A stretch of DNA of 64,000 nt, from contig NZ_JBOCEF010000006.1 of the NCBI RefSeq assembly GCF_050586345.1, positions 75,728 through 139,727 of the forward strand, read 5' to 3'. This document shows positions 9,066 through 17,310 of this stretch, in pieces. The notes under the pieces are model-generated. The model saw nothing but the letters and a program-made list of their open reading frames with translations, was not told the DNA's origin and made no database searches. The position numbers were made by a program, and so were the translations under genes. The DNA is from JBOCEF01 sp050586345. Its GTDB lineage: Bacteria; Pseudomonadota; Alphaproteobacteria; Rhodobacterales; Rhodobacteraceae. Positions within the stretch are counted from its first letter, which is position 1; each line of letters begins with the position of its first letter.

Positions 9066-9125
9066 AAAAAAAGGCCGACGAACAGACGAAGCGCGACATC
9101 GCGCAGCGTGTGTTCGAGCGGCCTT
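9066..9125 (-). terminator. Intrinsic leader terminator (attenuator) upstream of nrtA
   Basis: On the minus strand the arms AAGGCCG-CT-CGAACA (9125-9111) and TGTTCG-T-CGGCCTT (9084-9071) pair with one small internal mismatch. A run of seven T follows at 9072-9066. A smaller GCGCGA/TCGCGC hairpin lies in the loop. It stands about 200 bases before nrtA, inside the leader rather than after a gene. This is the arrangement expected of a transcription attenuator relieved by NasT. Confidence 0.82.
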
Positions 9126-9209
9126 GCCCGAGAAACCTGTGACGGTGATCTCTCAGAGCGGGGACATCGTCGCCCCCTCTCTGGAACCTAAGATGACTTG
9201 ATTCCGCAT

Positions 9210-9263
9210 CTTTTCGCAAGCGCAAAAGTCGGTTTTCCGGGCGGAAAACATGCGGTGCCGCAT
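9210..9263. repeat. Three adjacent dyads upstream of the nas leader terminator
   Basis: Three inverted repeats lie in 54 bases: CTTTTCGC-AA-GCG-C-AAAAG (9210-9228, one-base asymmetry), GTTTTCCG-GG-CGGAAAAC (9232-9249, perfect) and ATGCGG-TG-CCGCAT (9250-9263, perfect). They are AT-richer than their surroundings and sit just after the nasS stop, where the operon promoter should be. They could be operator sites or the end of the nasTS transcript. Confidence 0.55.
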
Positions 9264-9284
9264 TTTTGGGCGAAAAACGCCGCG

Positions 9285-10460
9285 TCAGGCCGCTTTCGGG
9301 TCGAAGACGCGCCCATCAAAGAAGCAATCCGGCCCGATCAGCATCTCGCCCACCGTGGCCGCGACCTCGGTCGGCACGCTCAGCGCGCCCTCCACCTTCT
9401 CCGACGCCGCGGGCATCGGGGCCCCGAGGGGCGCGAGATTCGCGCGGTAGAGGTCGGCGCGGAAACAGGCCCGCGCCGCCGCCTCGGCCTGTTCGACGTC
9501 GAGCCCGGTGCGCGCCGCGATCCGCCGTGCGATCCACAGCGCCTGGGACCGCCAGGGGAAATTCGCCGCGCCGCGATGGAACAGCACGAAATCGGGCACG
9601 TGCTGTTCGTCCCCGGCGCGCGAGGACGGCAGCCGCCCGGCCAGCGCCCGCTCGATCCGGTCCGCGGGCAGGTCCATGTAGGGGCCGCGCGACAGGATCT
9701 CGGCCGCCGTGCCCTGCGCCTCGGGATCCGCCAGCCAGCGGCAGGCGCGCCAGACGGCGCGCATCAGGGCGGCGGTCTTCTCGGGGTTCTCCTCGGTCCA
9801 GTCATGCCGGGCGGCGAGGACCTTTTCCGGGGCGAAGCGCCAGATCGCGGCGCCGGGCAGGATCAGCTCGGCCGCGCCCGCCTCCACCGCCTCGGTCCCC
9901 CAGGGCTCGCCCACGCAGAACACGTCCACCTCGCCGTTCGCCAGCGCCTCGGGCATCATCGAGGGCGGCACGGTGCGCACGGTCAGCGACGCGGGGGCCG
10001 AGAGGCCGAGCGCGTCGAGCCAGTAATAGAGCAGCTCCGCGTGCATCGAGAACGGGAAGGGCGCGGCGACCCGCAGCGGCCGGTCCCCGGCGCAGTCGAT
10101 CAGCCGCCGGCCCATCCCCGCGGCGTCGAGGAAGCCGGGCATCGGCCCCGCCGCCCGCATCCGCTCGGCCACCGGCTGCGACACGCCGATCACGTCGCCA
10201 TTGACCGACATCACCATCAGCGCGTCGATCTTCAGCGGCAGCCCGCCGAGGCCCATGGACATCGCCACCGGCACCGGCGCGAGCATGTGCGCGGCGTCGA
10301 GCCGGTTGAGCGCGAGCTTGTCGCGCAGCGCCGACCAGGAGCGTTCGCGGCGCAGGCGCAGCTCCAGCCCCTCGGAGGCGGCGAAGCCGAGTTCATGGGC
10401 GACCACCAGCGGGGCGCAGTCGCACAGCGGCAGGAAGCCGATATCGAGCGAGACGGTCAT
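9285..10460 (-). CDS. nasS: Nitrate/nitrite sensor protein NasS
   Basis: This 391-residue protein resembles NrtA (GFLPLCDCAPLVVAHELGF, HMLAPVPVAMSMG, FCVGEPWGTEAV) but lacks a signal peptide, so it should be cytoplasmic. In the known NasS-NasT pair, NasS binds and silences NasT, and nitrate or nitrite releases it. The ATG at 10460 overlaps the nasT stop as ATGA, which supports the start and stoichiometric synthesis. The gene ends just before the leader of the operon it is expected to control. A second uptake-type binding protein is less likely given the missing signal and the nasT coupling. Confidence 0.9.
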   Translation of the reverse strand: MTVSLDIGFLPLCDCAPLVVAHELGFAASEGLELRLRRERSWSALRDKLALNRLDAAHMLAPVPVAMSMGLGGLPLKIDALMVMSVNGDVIGVSQPVAERMRAAGPMPGFLDAAGMGRRLIDCAGDRPLRVAAPFPFSMHAELLYYWLDALGLSAPASLTVRTVPPSMMPEALANGEVDVFCVGEPWGTEAVEAGAAELILPGAAIWRFAPEKVLAARHDWTEENPEKTAALMRAVWRACRWLADPEAQGTAAEILSRGPYMDLPADRIERALAGRLPSSRAGDEQHVPDFVLFHRGAANFPWRSQALWIARRIAARTGLDVEQAEAAARACFRADLYRANLAPLGAPMPAASEKVEGALSVPTEVAATVGEMLIGPDCFFDGRVFDPKAA

Positions 10461-11041
10461 TTCAGAAGCTCCGCCGCGGTGACCAGGGAGTCGGCGACCT
10501 CGACCACCTTGCGGCCCTGGTCCATCGCCGTCTTGCGCAGCCGCGCATAGGCCTCTTCCTCCGACAGGCCCTTGGCCTTCATCAAGAGGCCCTTGGCGCG
10601 GTCGATCACCTTGCGCTCGGCCAGCGCGGCCTTGGTGGCGGCGAGCTCGGCGCGCATCCGGCTGACCATGTGGAACCGGGCGATGGCGGCGTCGAGCACG
10701 GGCTTGATCCGCTCCTGCCGCAGCCCGTCGACGACATAGGCCGAGACGCCCGCCTCGATCGCCGCCGCCGCCGCGCCCTCGTCCGTGCGGTCGACGAACA
10801 TCGCCACCGGCCGCTCCATGGGGCCCGAGGCGAGGGCGAGTTCCTCGAGGATGTCGCGGCTCGGCGCCTCGAGGTCGATCAGCACCAGGTCCGGGTCCTC
10901 GCGCTGCAGGCGGCGCGACAGGCCGGAATCGTCGCCGATCACCAGCACCTCGTAATCGCCGGCCTCGACCAGCCCGTCCACGATCATGCGGGCGCGGTCG
11001 GGGTCCTTTTCGACCACCACGATCTTGAGCGTGCCGTTCAA
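10457..11041 (-). CDS. nasT: ANTAR-domain antitermination response regulator NasT
   Basis: This 194-residue protein has a pseudo-receiver fold (KIVVVEKDPDRARMI, then DPDLVLIDLEAPSRD with the aspartate region near residue 54). Its C-terminal ANTAR RNA-binding domain (about residues 135-190) contains ERKVIDRAKGLLMKAKGLSE. I choose a TTG start at 11041-11039 because GGGAGAG lies 6-7 bases upstream and no ATG precedes the receiver fold. NasT antiterminates nas leaders when freed from NasS. The coupled nasS gene and the terminator-bearing leader downstream fit this role exactly. Expression may depend on a sigma-54-like promoter at 11081-11096. Confidence 0.92.
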   Translation of the reverse strand: MNGTLKIVVVEKDPDRARMIVDGLVEAGDYEVLVIGDDSGLSRRLQREDPDLVLIDLEAPSRDILEELALASGPMERPVAMFVDRTDEGAAAAAIEAGVSAYVVDGLRQERIKPVLDAAIARFHMVSRMRAELAATKAALAERKVIDRAKGLLMKAKGLSEEEAYARLRKTAMDQGRKVVEVADSLVTAAELLK

Positions 11042-11080
11042 TCGTCTCTCCCTGGCTGCGGGCCTGTGCGGATGGTGCAC

Positions 11081-11096
11081 TGCAAGGCGCGGGCCA
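11081..11096 (-). promoter_or_regulatory. Candidate sigma-54 (RpoN) promoter of nasTS
   Basis: On the minus strand the sequence TGGCCCGCGCCTTGCA matches the -24/-12 consensus TGGCAC-N5-TTGCA with a single mismatch and correct spacing. It lies 40 bases before the nasT start, leaving room for a transcription start and the ribosome site. RpoN/NtrC control of nitrate assimilation genes is well known. No clear NtrC enhancer was found; a GGGCGCC/GGCGCCC dyad lies upstream at 11161-11184. Confidence 0.6.
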
Positions 11097-11302
11097 TTCA
11101 ACGGATACCGCGCCGAACAGGGCGCCGGGAAGGCGCATCGCGTCGCGGCGCCGCGGGGTTGGGCGCCCTGCGCCGGCGGCGCCCACCAAGGCGGCGCCTG
11201 ATGACGGGCGCGCGCGCGCCCCCCTGCGCAGCCCCTTCCTTCCGCCGCGCCGCCCGGTATGCTGCCGCGCGAACCGCCATTCCGCTGACAGGGAGCCCCA
11301 GC

Positions 11303-12517
11303 TTGACCGAAGACGCCTCCGCCGCCGCCCCCGCCGCCCCGGCCGGCCCGCTCGCCGGGCTGCGCGTGCTCGATTTCTCCCGCATCCTGGCCGGGCCCAC
11401 CTGCACGCAGCTTCTTGGCGACATGGGCGCCGACGTGGTGAAGGTGGAGCGCCCGGGCCTCGGGGACGACACCCGCGCCTGGGGCCCGCCCTTCGTGGTC
11501 TCCCCCGAGGGGCCGACGAAGGAGAGCGCCTATTACCTGGCCGCCAACCGCAACAAGCGGTCCATCGCCATCGACATCACCACCGATGAAGGCCGCGACC
11601 TGGCGCTGGAGCTGGCGAAGGACGCCGACGTCTTCATCCAGAACTTCAAGACCGGCGACATGGCCCGCCGCGGGCTGGGCTATGACGACATCGCCAAGGT
11701 GAACCCCAACATCGTCTACTGCTCGATCTCGGGCTACGGGCAGACGGGGCCGAACAAGGACAAGCCGGGCTATGACCTGATGGCCCAGGGCTTCGGCGGG
11801 GTGATGTCGCTGACCGGCGACATCGACGGGCCGCCGATGAAGGTGGGCGTCGGGATCGCCGACGTGATGTGCGGGATGTACGCCACCGTCGCCGTGCTCT
11901 CGGCCCTCAATCACCGCCAGAAGACGGGCGAGGGGCAGCATATCGACCTGTCCCTGGTGGACAGCCAGATCGCCTGGATGATCAACGAGGGCGTGAACTA
12001 CATGCTCTCGGGCCAGGTGCCGCAGCGGCGCGGCAACGGGCATCCGAACATCGTGCCCTACGGCGTGTTCCCCTGCACCGACGGCCACGTGATCGTCGCG
12101 GTGGGCAATGACGCGCAGTTCCAGCGGTTCTGCGACCTGCTGGGCGCGCCGGACCTTGCGATGGATGAGCGCTACGAGACCAACCCCGCCCGCCTCGCCA
12201 ACCGCGACACGCTGAACCCCGCGCTCGAGGCGCTGACGGCGAAATGGGACAAGGAGGCGCTGCGCGCCGAGATGGAGGCCCGCAAGGTGCCCGTCGGCCC
12301 GATCCAGGACGTGGGCGAGGTGTTCAATTCCGAGCAGGTGAAGGCCCGCGGGATGCGGGTGACGGTGCCGCACCCGGCGGCGGCCTCGGGCGGGGTGGAC
12401 CTGATCGGCAACCCGATCAACTTCTCGAAGACCCCGGTGACCTATCGCCGCCACCCCCCGATGTGCGGCGAGCATACCGAGGAAATCCTCGCGGAACTCG
12501 CCGCGAAGAAGGGCTGA
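11303..12517 (+). CDS. CaiB/BaiF-type (class III) CoA transferase
   Basis: This 404-residue protein is a family III CoA transferase that moves CoA between carboxylic acids. Family hallmarks are LRVLDFSRILAGP at the N-terminus, the VVKVERPGLGDDTR segment, NRNKRSIAID, and ISGYGQTGP. The likely catalytic aspartate is in HIDLSLVDSQIAW. A TTG start at 11303 is chosen because AGGGAG lies seven bases upstream and it gives the usual length. An in-frame ATG at 11201 would add an unusual Ala/Arg-rich leader. The substrate cannot be told from sequence: the protein is shorter than typical formyl-CoA transferases and resembles glutarate/succinate-type members. It converges with the FNT transporter gene across a GC hairpin. 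Confidence 0.9.
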   Translation: MTEDASAAAPAAPAGPLAGLRVLDFSRILAGPTCTQLLGDMGADVVKVERPGLGDDTRAWGPPFVVSPEGPTKESAYYLAANRNKRSIAIDITTDEGRDLALELAKDADVFIQNFKTGDMARRGLGYDDIAKVNPNIVYCSISGYGQTGPNKDKPGYDLMAQGFGGVMSLTGDIDGPPMKVGVGIADVMCGMYATVAVLSALNHRQKTGEGQHIDLSLVDSQIAWMINEGVNYMLSGQVPQRRGNGHPNIVPYGVFPCTDGHVIVAVGNDAQFQRFCDLLGAPDLAMDERYETNPARLANRDTLNPALEALTAKWDKEALRAEMEARKVPVGPIQDVGEVFNSEQVKARGMRVTVPHPAAASGGVDLIGNPINFSKTPVTYRRHPPMCGEHTEEILAELAAKKG

Positions 12518-12522
12518 GGCCA

Positions 12523-12549
12523 GGCGCGCCCCGGTCCCCGGGGCGCGCC
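12523..12549. terminator. GC-rich hairpin between convergent genes
   Basis: A perfect 12-base stem (GGCGCGCCCCGG with its complement) and a 3-base loop lie between the CoA transferase stop and the FNT stop. There is no T-tract on either side, so it may act as a weak or factor-assisted bidirectional terminator. Confidence 0.45.
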
Positions 12550-12570
12550 CGCGTCAGATCTACTCGCGCG

Positions 12571-13386
12571 TCAGATCTCTTCACGGGTTTGCGCGTAGAG
12601 GAGCGCGGCGAAGATCCCCGTGCCGCCCAGCACGTTGCCCGCGAAGGCCGGGGCCACGCCCTCGGTCAGCGCCGGGACAAGCCCCATCTCGCCGTTCAGC
12701 ACCAGCGCGAACAGCTCGGTCGACCCGGCGACCACGTGGCTGAGGCCCGCGGCGCCGATCAGCCAGGTGATGATCACGATCATCACCACCTCGCCCGACC
12801 CGCTCAGCCCCGGCAGCATCCACACAAGCGCCGCGATCAGGAAGCCCGCCGGAATGCCGTGGGTGAAGTGCTGCCAGGCGCTCGCCTCGGCATAGTGGCG
12901 CGAGATGTAGAGCACCCCGTCCAGCGTCACCGGCGGGATCGCGCCGCCCTTGACCATCACCCAGGCCGCGACCCCGCAGCCCACGAGGTTGGCGAGGAAC
13001 ACGATGGACCAGAGCCGCAGGATCTTGGACAGGTTGCGCCGCCGCGGGTCGAGGAACAGCTGCAGGATCGGGGTGATGGTGTTCTCGGTGAACAGCTGCA
13101 TCCGCCCGAGGATCACGATCAGGAAGCCGATCGTGTAGCCCATGTTGGTCACCAGCGGCGCCCAGTCGGCATGGGGCAGATGGGCGGCCAGCGCCCCCTT
13201 GGCCAGCACCGAGACGCTGATCGCCAGCCCCGCCGCGACCCCCGACCACCACAGCGCGCGGAAGGACCGCGACAGCTCGTGCGCGCCTTCCTGGCGGATG
13301 GCCTCGAAGATCACGTTGATCGGGACGGCGGAGAATTGCTTGAGCTGCTCGCGCTCTTCGCGGTTCAGGTGGGCGCTGCGCTGCAT
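12571..13386 (-). CDS. Formate/nitrite transporter (FNT) family membrane protein
   Basis: This 271-residue inner-membrane protein has six hydrophobic segments spread from about residue 45 to 265 (for example GVAAGLAISVSVLAKGALAA, LVTNMGYTIGFLIVILG and IAALVWMLPG). These and GLSHVVAGSTELFALVLNG fit the FNT fold, closest in feel to the YfdC branch. FNT channels pass formate, nitrite or hydrosulfide. The start at 13386 (MQRSAHLNREE) is chosen because the longer frame adds a low-complexity Arg/Pro/Ala stretch. The gene is divergent from the ThDP-enzyme gene. Nitrite export or import would link it to the nas operon; formate transport is equally possible. Confidence 0.85.
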   Translation of the reverse strand: MQRSAHLNREEREQLKQFSAVPINVIFEAIRQEGAHELSRSFRALWWSGVAAGLAISVSVLAKGALAAHLPHADWAPLVTNMGYTIGFLIVILGRMQLFTENTITPILQLFLDPRRRNLSKILRLWSIVFLANLVGCGVAAWVMVKGGAIPPVTLDGVLYISRHYAEASAWQHFTHGIPAGFLIAALVWMLPGLSGSGEVVMIVIITWLIGAAGLSHVVAGSTELFALVLNGEMGLVPALTEGVAPAFAGNVLGGTGIFAALLYAQTREEI

Positions 13387-13658
13387 GGGATGTCCTCGGG
13401 CGGCGGTGATCGATACCGAACAATGAAGCGCGAAACCGCGCGTCGGCAAACGGATATGCGCCCCGGCGCGCCGCCGATGCGCCCGGGCGCGCGCCCGCGG
13501 CCGCCTCCCGGTTGCGCCGGGGCGGAGGGCTGCGCGCGGCGCGGGCGCCGGGGGCGGGGGGCGGCGGGCGGCGCCGGGGCCCCTCACGCGGCTTTCATTG
13601 GCCATTGCGCGCGCCCGGCCCCAGCTTGGACCCAGTTTTCGCCTGACGGAGCGCCGCC

Positions 13659-15260
13659 ATGCCCACCGCCGCCGACCTGATCGCCCGCCGCCTGCACGCC
13701 GCGGGTGCGCGCCACGTCTTCGGCATGCCGGGGGGCGAGGTGCTGACGCTGCTGGACGCGCTGACCCGCGCGGGGCTGGCCTTCACCCTCTGCCGCCATG
13801 AGAACTCGGGCGCCTTCATGGCCGAGGGGGCGCACCACGCGACGGGCGCCCCCGGGGTGCTGCTGGCGACGATCGGGCCGGGGGTGCTGAACGCCGTCAA
13901 CGCGGCCGCCAATGCGCTGCAGGACCAGGTCCCGCTGCTGATCCTCTCGGGCCGCGTGGATGGCGCGGAGGCGCAGCGTTACACCCACCAGGTGGTGGAC
14001 CAGGCAGGCGCCCTCGCCGCGGTGACCAAGGCGTCGGTGCGGCTCGAGCCCGGCGCGGTGCAGGTGCAGGTGGATCGCGCCGTGCGCCTGGCGCTGCAGG
14101 ACCCGCCGGGGCCGGTGCATCTCGACCTGCCCGTGACGCTCGCGGGGGCGGAGGAGCCGGAGGCCCCGGCCCTGCTGACGCCCGCCGCCGCCCCCGCCGC
14201 CCCCGCGCCGGGCGAGATGCTGGAGGCCGCCCGCGCCCGCATCCGCGCCGCTCGCCGCCCGGTGATGCTCGCCGGTGTCGGCGCGCTGCACCACGGCGCC
14301 GAGGCGGAGATCGCCCGCCTCTGCCGCGCCCGGGCGATCCCGCTTCTGACCACCTACAAGGCCAAGGGGATCCTGCCCGAAAGCGACCCGCTGGCGCTGG
14401 GCGGGCACGGGCTGTCCCCCGCCTCGGACGAACTGGTCATGCCCTTCCTGGCCGAAGCCGACCTGGTGCTGCTGGCGGGCTATGACCCGGTGGAGATGCG
14501 CCCCGGCTGGCGCGCGCCCTGGGCGCCCGGGGCGGCGATCGAGGTCGCGCATATTCCGCCCGCCCACGGGATGCATTCCGCCTCGATGGCCTTTGTCGGC
14601 GACGTGGGGGCCGGGCTGCGGGCGCTGTTCGACGGCGCCGCGCCGCGGACCGAGTGGGGCGAGGCCCCGGCGCAGCTGCGCGCCGCGCTCAAGGCCCGGT
14701 TCGAAGGCCCCGCCTCATGGGGCCCCCACGCCGCCTTCCGCGCCCTGCGCCGCGCCCTGCCGCCCGCGGCGGTGGTGACGGCGGACAGCGGCGCCCACCG
14801 CATCCTGCTGTCCCAGATGTGGGAGGCCCCGGCGCCGCGCCGCCTCCTGCAATCCTCGGGTTTCTGCACCATGGGCTGCGCGCTGGGCCTCGCCGCCGGA
14901 TACGCCGCCGCGGCGCCCGACACGCCGGTCTGCGCGGTGATCGGCGACGGGGGGCTCGAGATGACGGCGGGGGAGCTCGCCACGCTGCGCGATCTCGGGC
15001 GCCCGGCGCTGGTGCTGGTCCTCGCCGACGCCTCGCTGGCGTTGATCGAGAAGAAGCAGGCCGCGATGGGCCTGCCGCGCGAGGGCGTGCGGATGGGAGA
15101 GACGGATTACCCCGCCCTCGCCCGCGCCTTCGGCGGGCATGGCGCATGGATCGACGACGAAGCGGCGCTGGAGGCGGAGGCCCGCGCGGCGCTGGACCGC
15201 GACGGGTTCACGCTCCTCGCCGCCCGGATCGAGGCGGCGGATTACGACGGGGCGTTCTAG
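13659..15260 (+). CDS. Thiamine-diphosphate-dependent enzyme, acetolactate synthase-like
   Basis: This 533-residue protein has the three-domain ThDP enzyme layout. The N-terminal domain has the cofactor-activating glutamate (Glu48 in CRHENSGAFMAEG). A central domain includes RRPVMLAGVGALHHGAEAE. The C-terminal domain starts the ThDP motif at Gly429 (GDGG). The usual GDG-x25-NN motif ends here in Ala-Asp (456-457) instead of Asn-Asn, so Mg-ThDP binding may be altered. Proteins like this act as acetolactate synthase, oxalyl-CoA decarboxylase or benzoylformate decarboxylase. No substrate can be assigned. The ATG is preceded by GACGGAGCGCC. Confidence 0.85.
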   Translation: MPTAADLIARRLHAAGARHVFGMPGGEVLTLLDALTRAGLAFTLCRHENSGAFMAEGAHHATGAPGVLLATIGPGVLNAVNAAANALQDQVPLLILSGRVDGAEAQRYTHQVVDQAGALAAVTKASVRLEPGAVQVQVDRAVRLALQDPPGPVHLDLPVTLAGAEEPEAPALLTPAAAPAAPAPGEMLEAARARIRAARRPVMLAGVGALHHGAEAEIARLCRARAIPLLTTYKAKGILPESDPLALGGHGLSPASDELVMPFLAEADLVLLAGYDPVEMRPGWRAPWAPGAAIEVAHIPPAHGMHSASMAFVGDVGAGLRALFDGAAPRTEWGEAPAQLRAALKARFEGPASWGPHAAFRALRRALPPAAVVTADSGAHRILLSQMWEAPAPRRLLQSSGFCTMGCALGLAAGYAAAAPDTPVCAVIGDGGLEMTAGELATLRDLGRPALVLVLADASLALIEKKQAAMGLPREGVRMGETDYPALARAFGGHGAWIDDEAALEAEARAALDRDGFTLLAARIEAADYDGAF

Positions 15261-15271
15261 GGGGGTAGCCT

Positions 15272-15748
15272 TCAGGCGCTCAGGCTCGGCGCGCGGCTGA
15301 GGCGCGGGCCGGAGCAGTCGATGCCCATCAGCGCCTTCAGGTCGTCCCCCTCGGCGATCAACTCGGCCAGGGTGCAGTCGTCGAGCACCTTCAGGAACGC
15401 CTCCAGCGCCCGTCCCACGACGCCGCGGAACTTGCAGGCGTCGATCAGCGGGCAGGTGTTGTTCTCGACATCCAGGCACTCGATCAGGCAGGCGCCCATC
15501 TCGGTGGTGCGCACCACGGCGCCGACCGAGAGCGTCTCGGGGTCCGCGGCCAGGCGCACGCCGCCCCCGCGCCCGCGCACCGTTTCGACGAAGCCGTGGG
15601 AGGCGAGGCGGTTGGCGATCTTGGCGAGATGCGCCTCGGACATGTTGCAGGCCCGCGCGATTTCCGAGACCGGGGCGAGGCGGCCGTCATTGAGGGCGCA
15701 GTACATCATCAGCCGCATGGCGTGGTTCGACCGGACGGTCAGCTGCAT
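15272..15748 (-). CDS. Rrf2-family regulator, NsrR-like
   Basis: This 158-residue protein has an Rrf2 winged helix (residues 1-80; MQLTVRSNHAMRLMMYCALN and SEAHLAKIANRLASHGFVETVRGRGGGVRLA). It has three cysteines, Cys91, Cys99 and Cys105, suited to hold an Fe-S cluster as in NsrR and IscR. The QLT..SNHAMRLMMY opening is more like NsrR (nitric oxide sensor) than IscR. The next gene, S-nitrosoglutathione reductase, is a sensible NsrR-type target, and the nas operon is a source of nitrite. RirA or another Rrf2 subtype remains possible. I could not find a convincing operator in the surrounding gaps. Confidence 0.82.
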   Translation of the reverse strand: MQLTVRSNHAMRLMMYCALNDGRLAPVSEIARACNMSEAHLAKIANRLASHGFVETVRGRGGGVRLAADPETLSVGAVVRTTEMGACLIECLDVENNTCPLIDACKFRGVVGRALEAFLKVLDDCTLAELIAEGDDLKALMGIDCSGPRLSRAPSLSA

Positions 15749-15856
15749 GATGACGTTCCCCCTAACATGGTTCTGGCAGTCTGCTTTGCGGTCCTGCGTA
15801 CCGGCGGGGGGCGGCGGCTGCGTTGATCCATGTCAAGACGGGCGACGTCCCGGCGT

Positions 15857-15898
15857 AAAAAGAAACGGCGGGCGCGGAGAAGTCTCCGCGCCCGCCGC
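15857..15898 (-). terminator. Intrinsic terminator of adhC
   Basis: A perfect 15-base stem (CGGCGGGCGCGGAGA at 15866-15880 and its complement at 15883-15897) with a two-base AG spacer is followed on the minus strand by TTTCTTTTT. It lies 43 bases past the adhC stop. Confidence 0.92.
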
Positions 15899-15940
15899 TT
15901 GCCATCCCGAGGGATGCGCCCGGGCCGTCGGCCCGAAGGC

Positions 15941-17053
<1,113 letters not shown>

Positions 17054-17310
17054 GGCTCTTGTCTCCTGATCGGGGGCCCGCCGGAGCGGCGCGGGCGGTC
17101 GCGCGCAGGGAAACCCGGGATCGTTTGACTTGGCAACCCATTTTCCGACCTTTCCGGGCCTGCCGGCGGCAGGGCGGGGCGCCGGGTTTCGGTAGATTTT
17201 TCCCTGAATTGTGCGTTTTACTTCAAGTAATCGGCGGCGACTCGCGCTTGGGGCATTTTGCGTGGCGGCCGATTGTTGGATTTTTACAATATGATCTCTG
17301 GGGGATCTCC

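Larger units (their letters stand above)
8865..9284 (-). promoter_or_regulatory. Leader/promoter region of the nrt-nir-nas operon
   Basis: This 420-base gap between nasS and nrtA has no credible coding frame. Reading along the minus strand it holds three inverted repeats (9250-9263, 9232-9249, 9210-9228), a GC-rich hairpin with CAGAG/CTCTG outer arms (9154-9183), and a complete intrinsic terminator (9066-9125). About 200 bases then lead to nrtA. In NasT-type systems (known biology) an ANTAR protein binds a leader hairpin pair and prevents such termination. I could not fit the canonical A1/G4 hexaloops to these hairpins with confidence, so the NasT target is an inference from position. Confidence 0.7.

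Noticed and set aside
9154..9183. Canonical ANTAR two-hexaloop RNA target
   Set aside because: The hairpin is real, but its best loop starts with G instead of the expected A, and a second matching hexaloop could not be placed without forcing; the leader was therefore called by context only.
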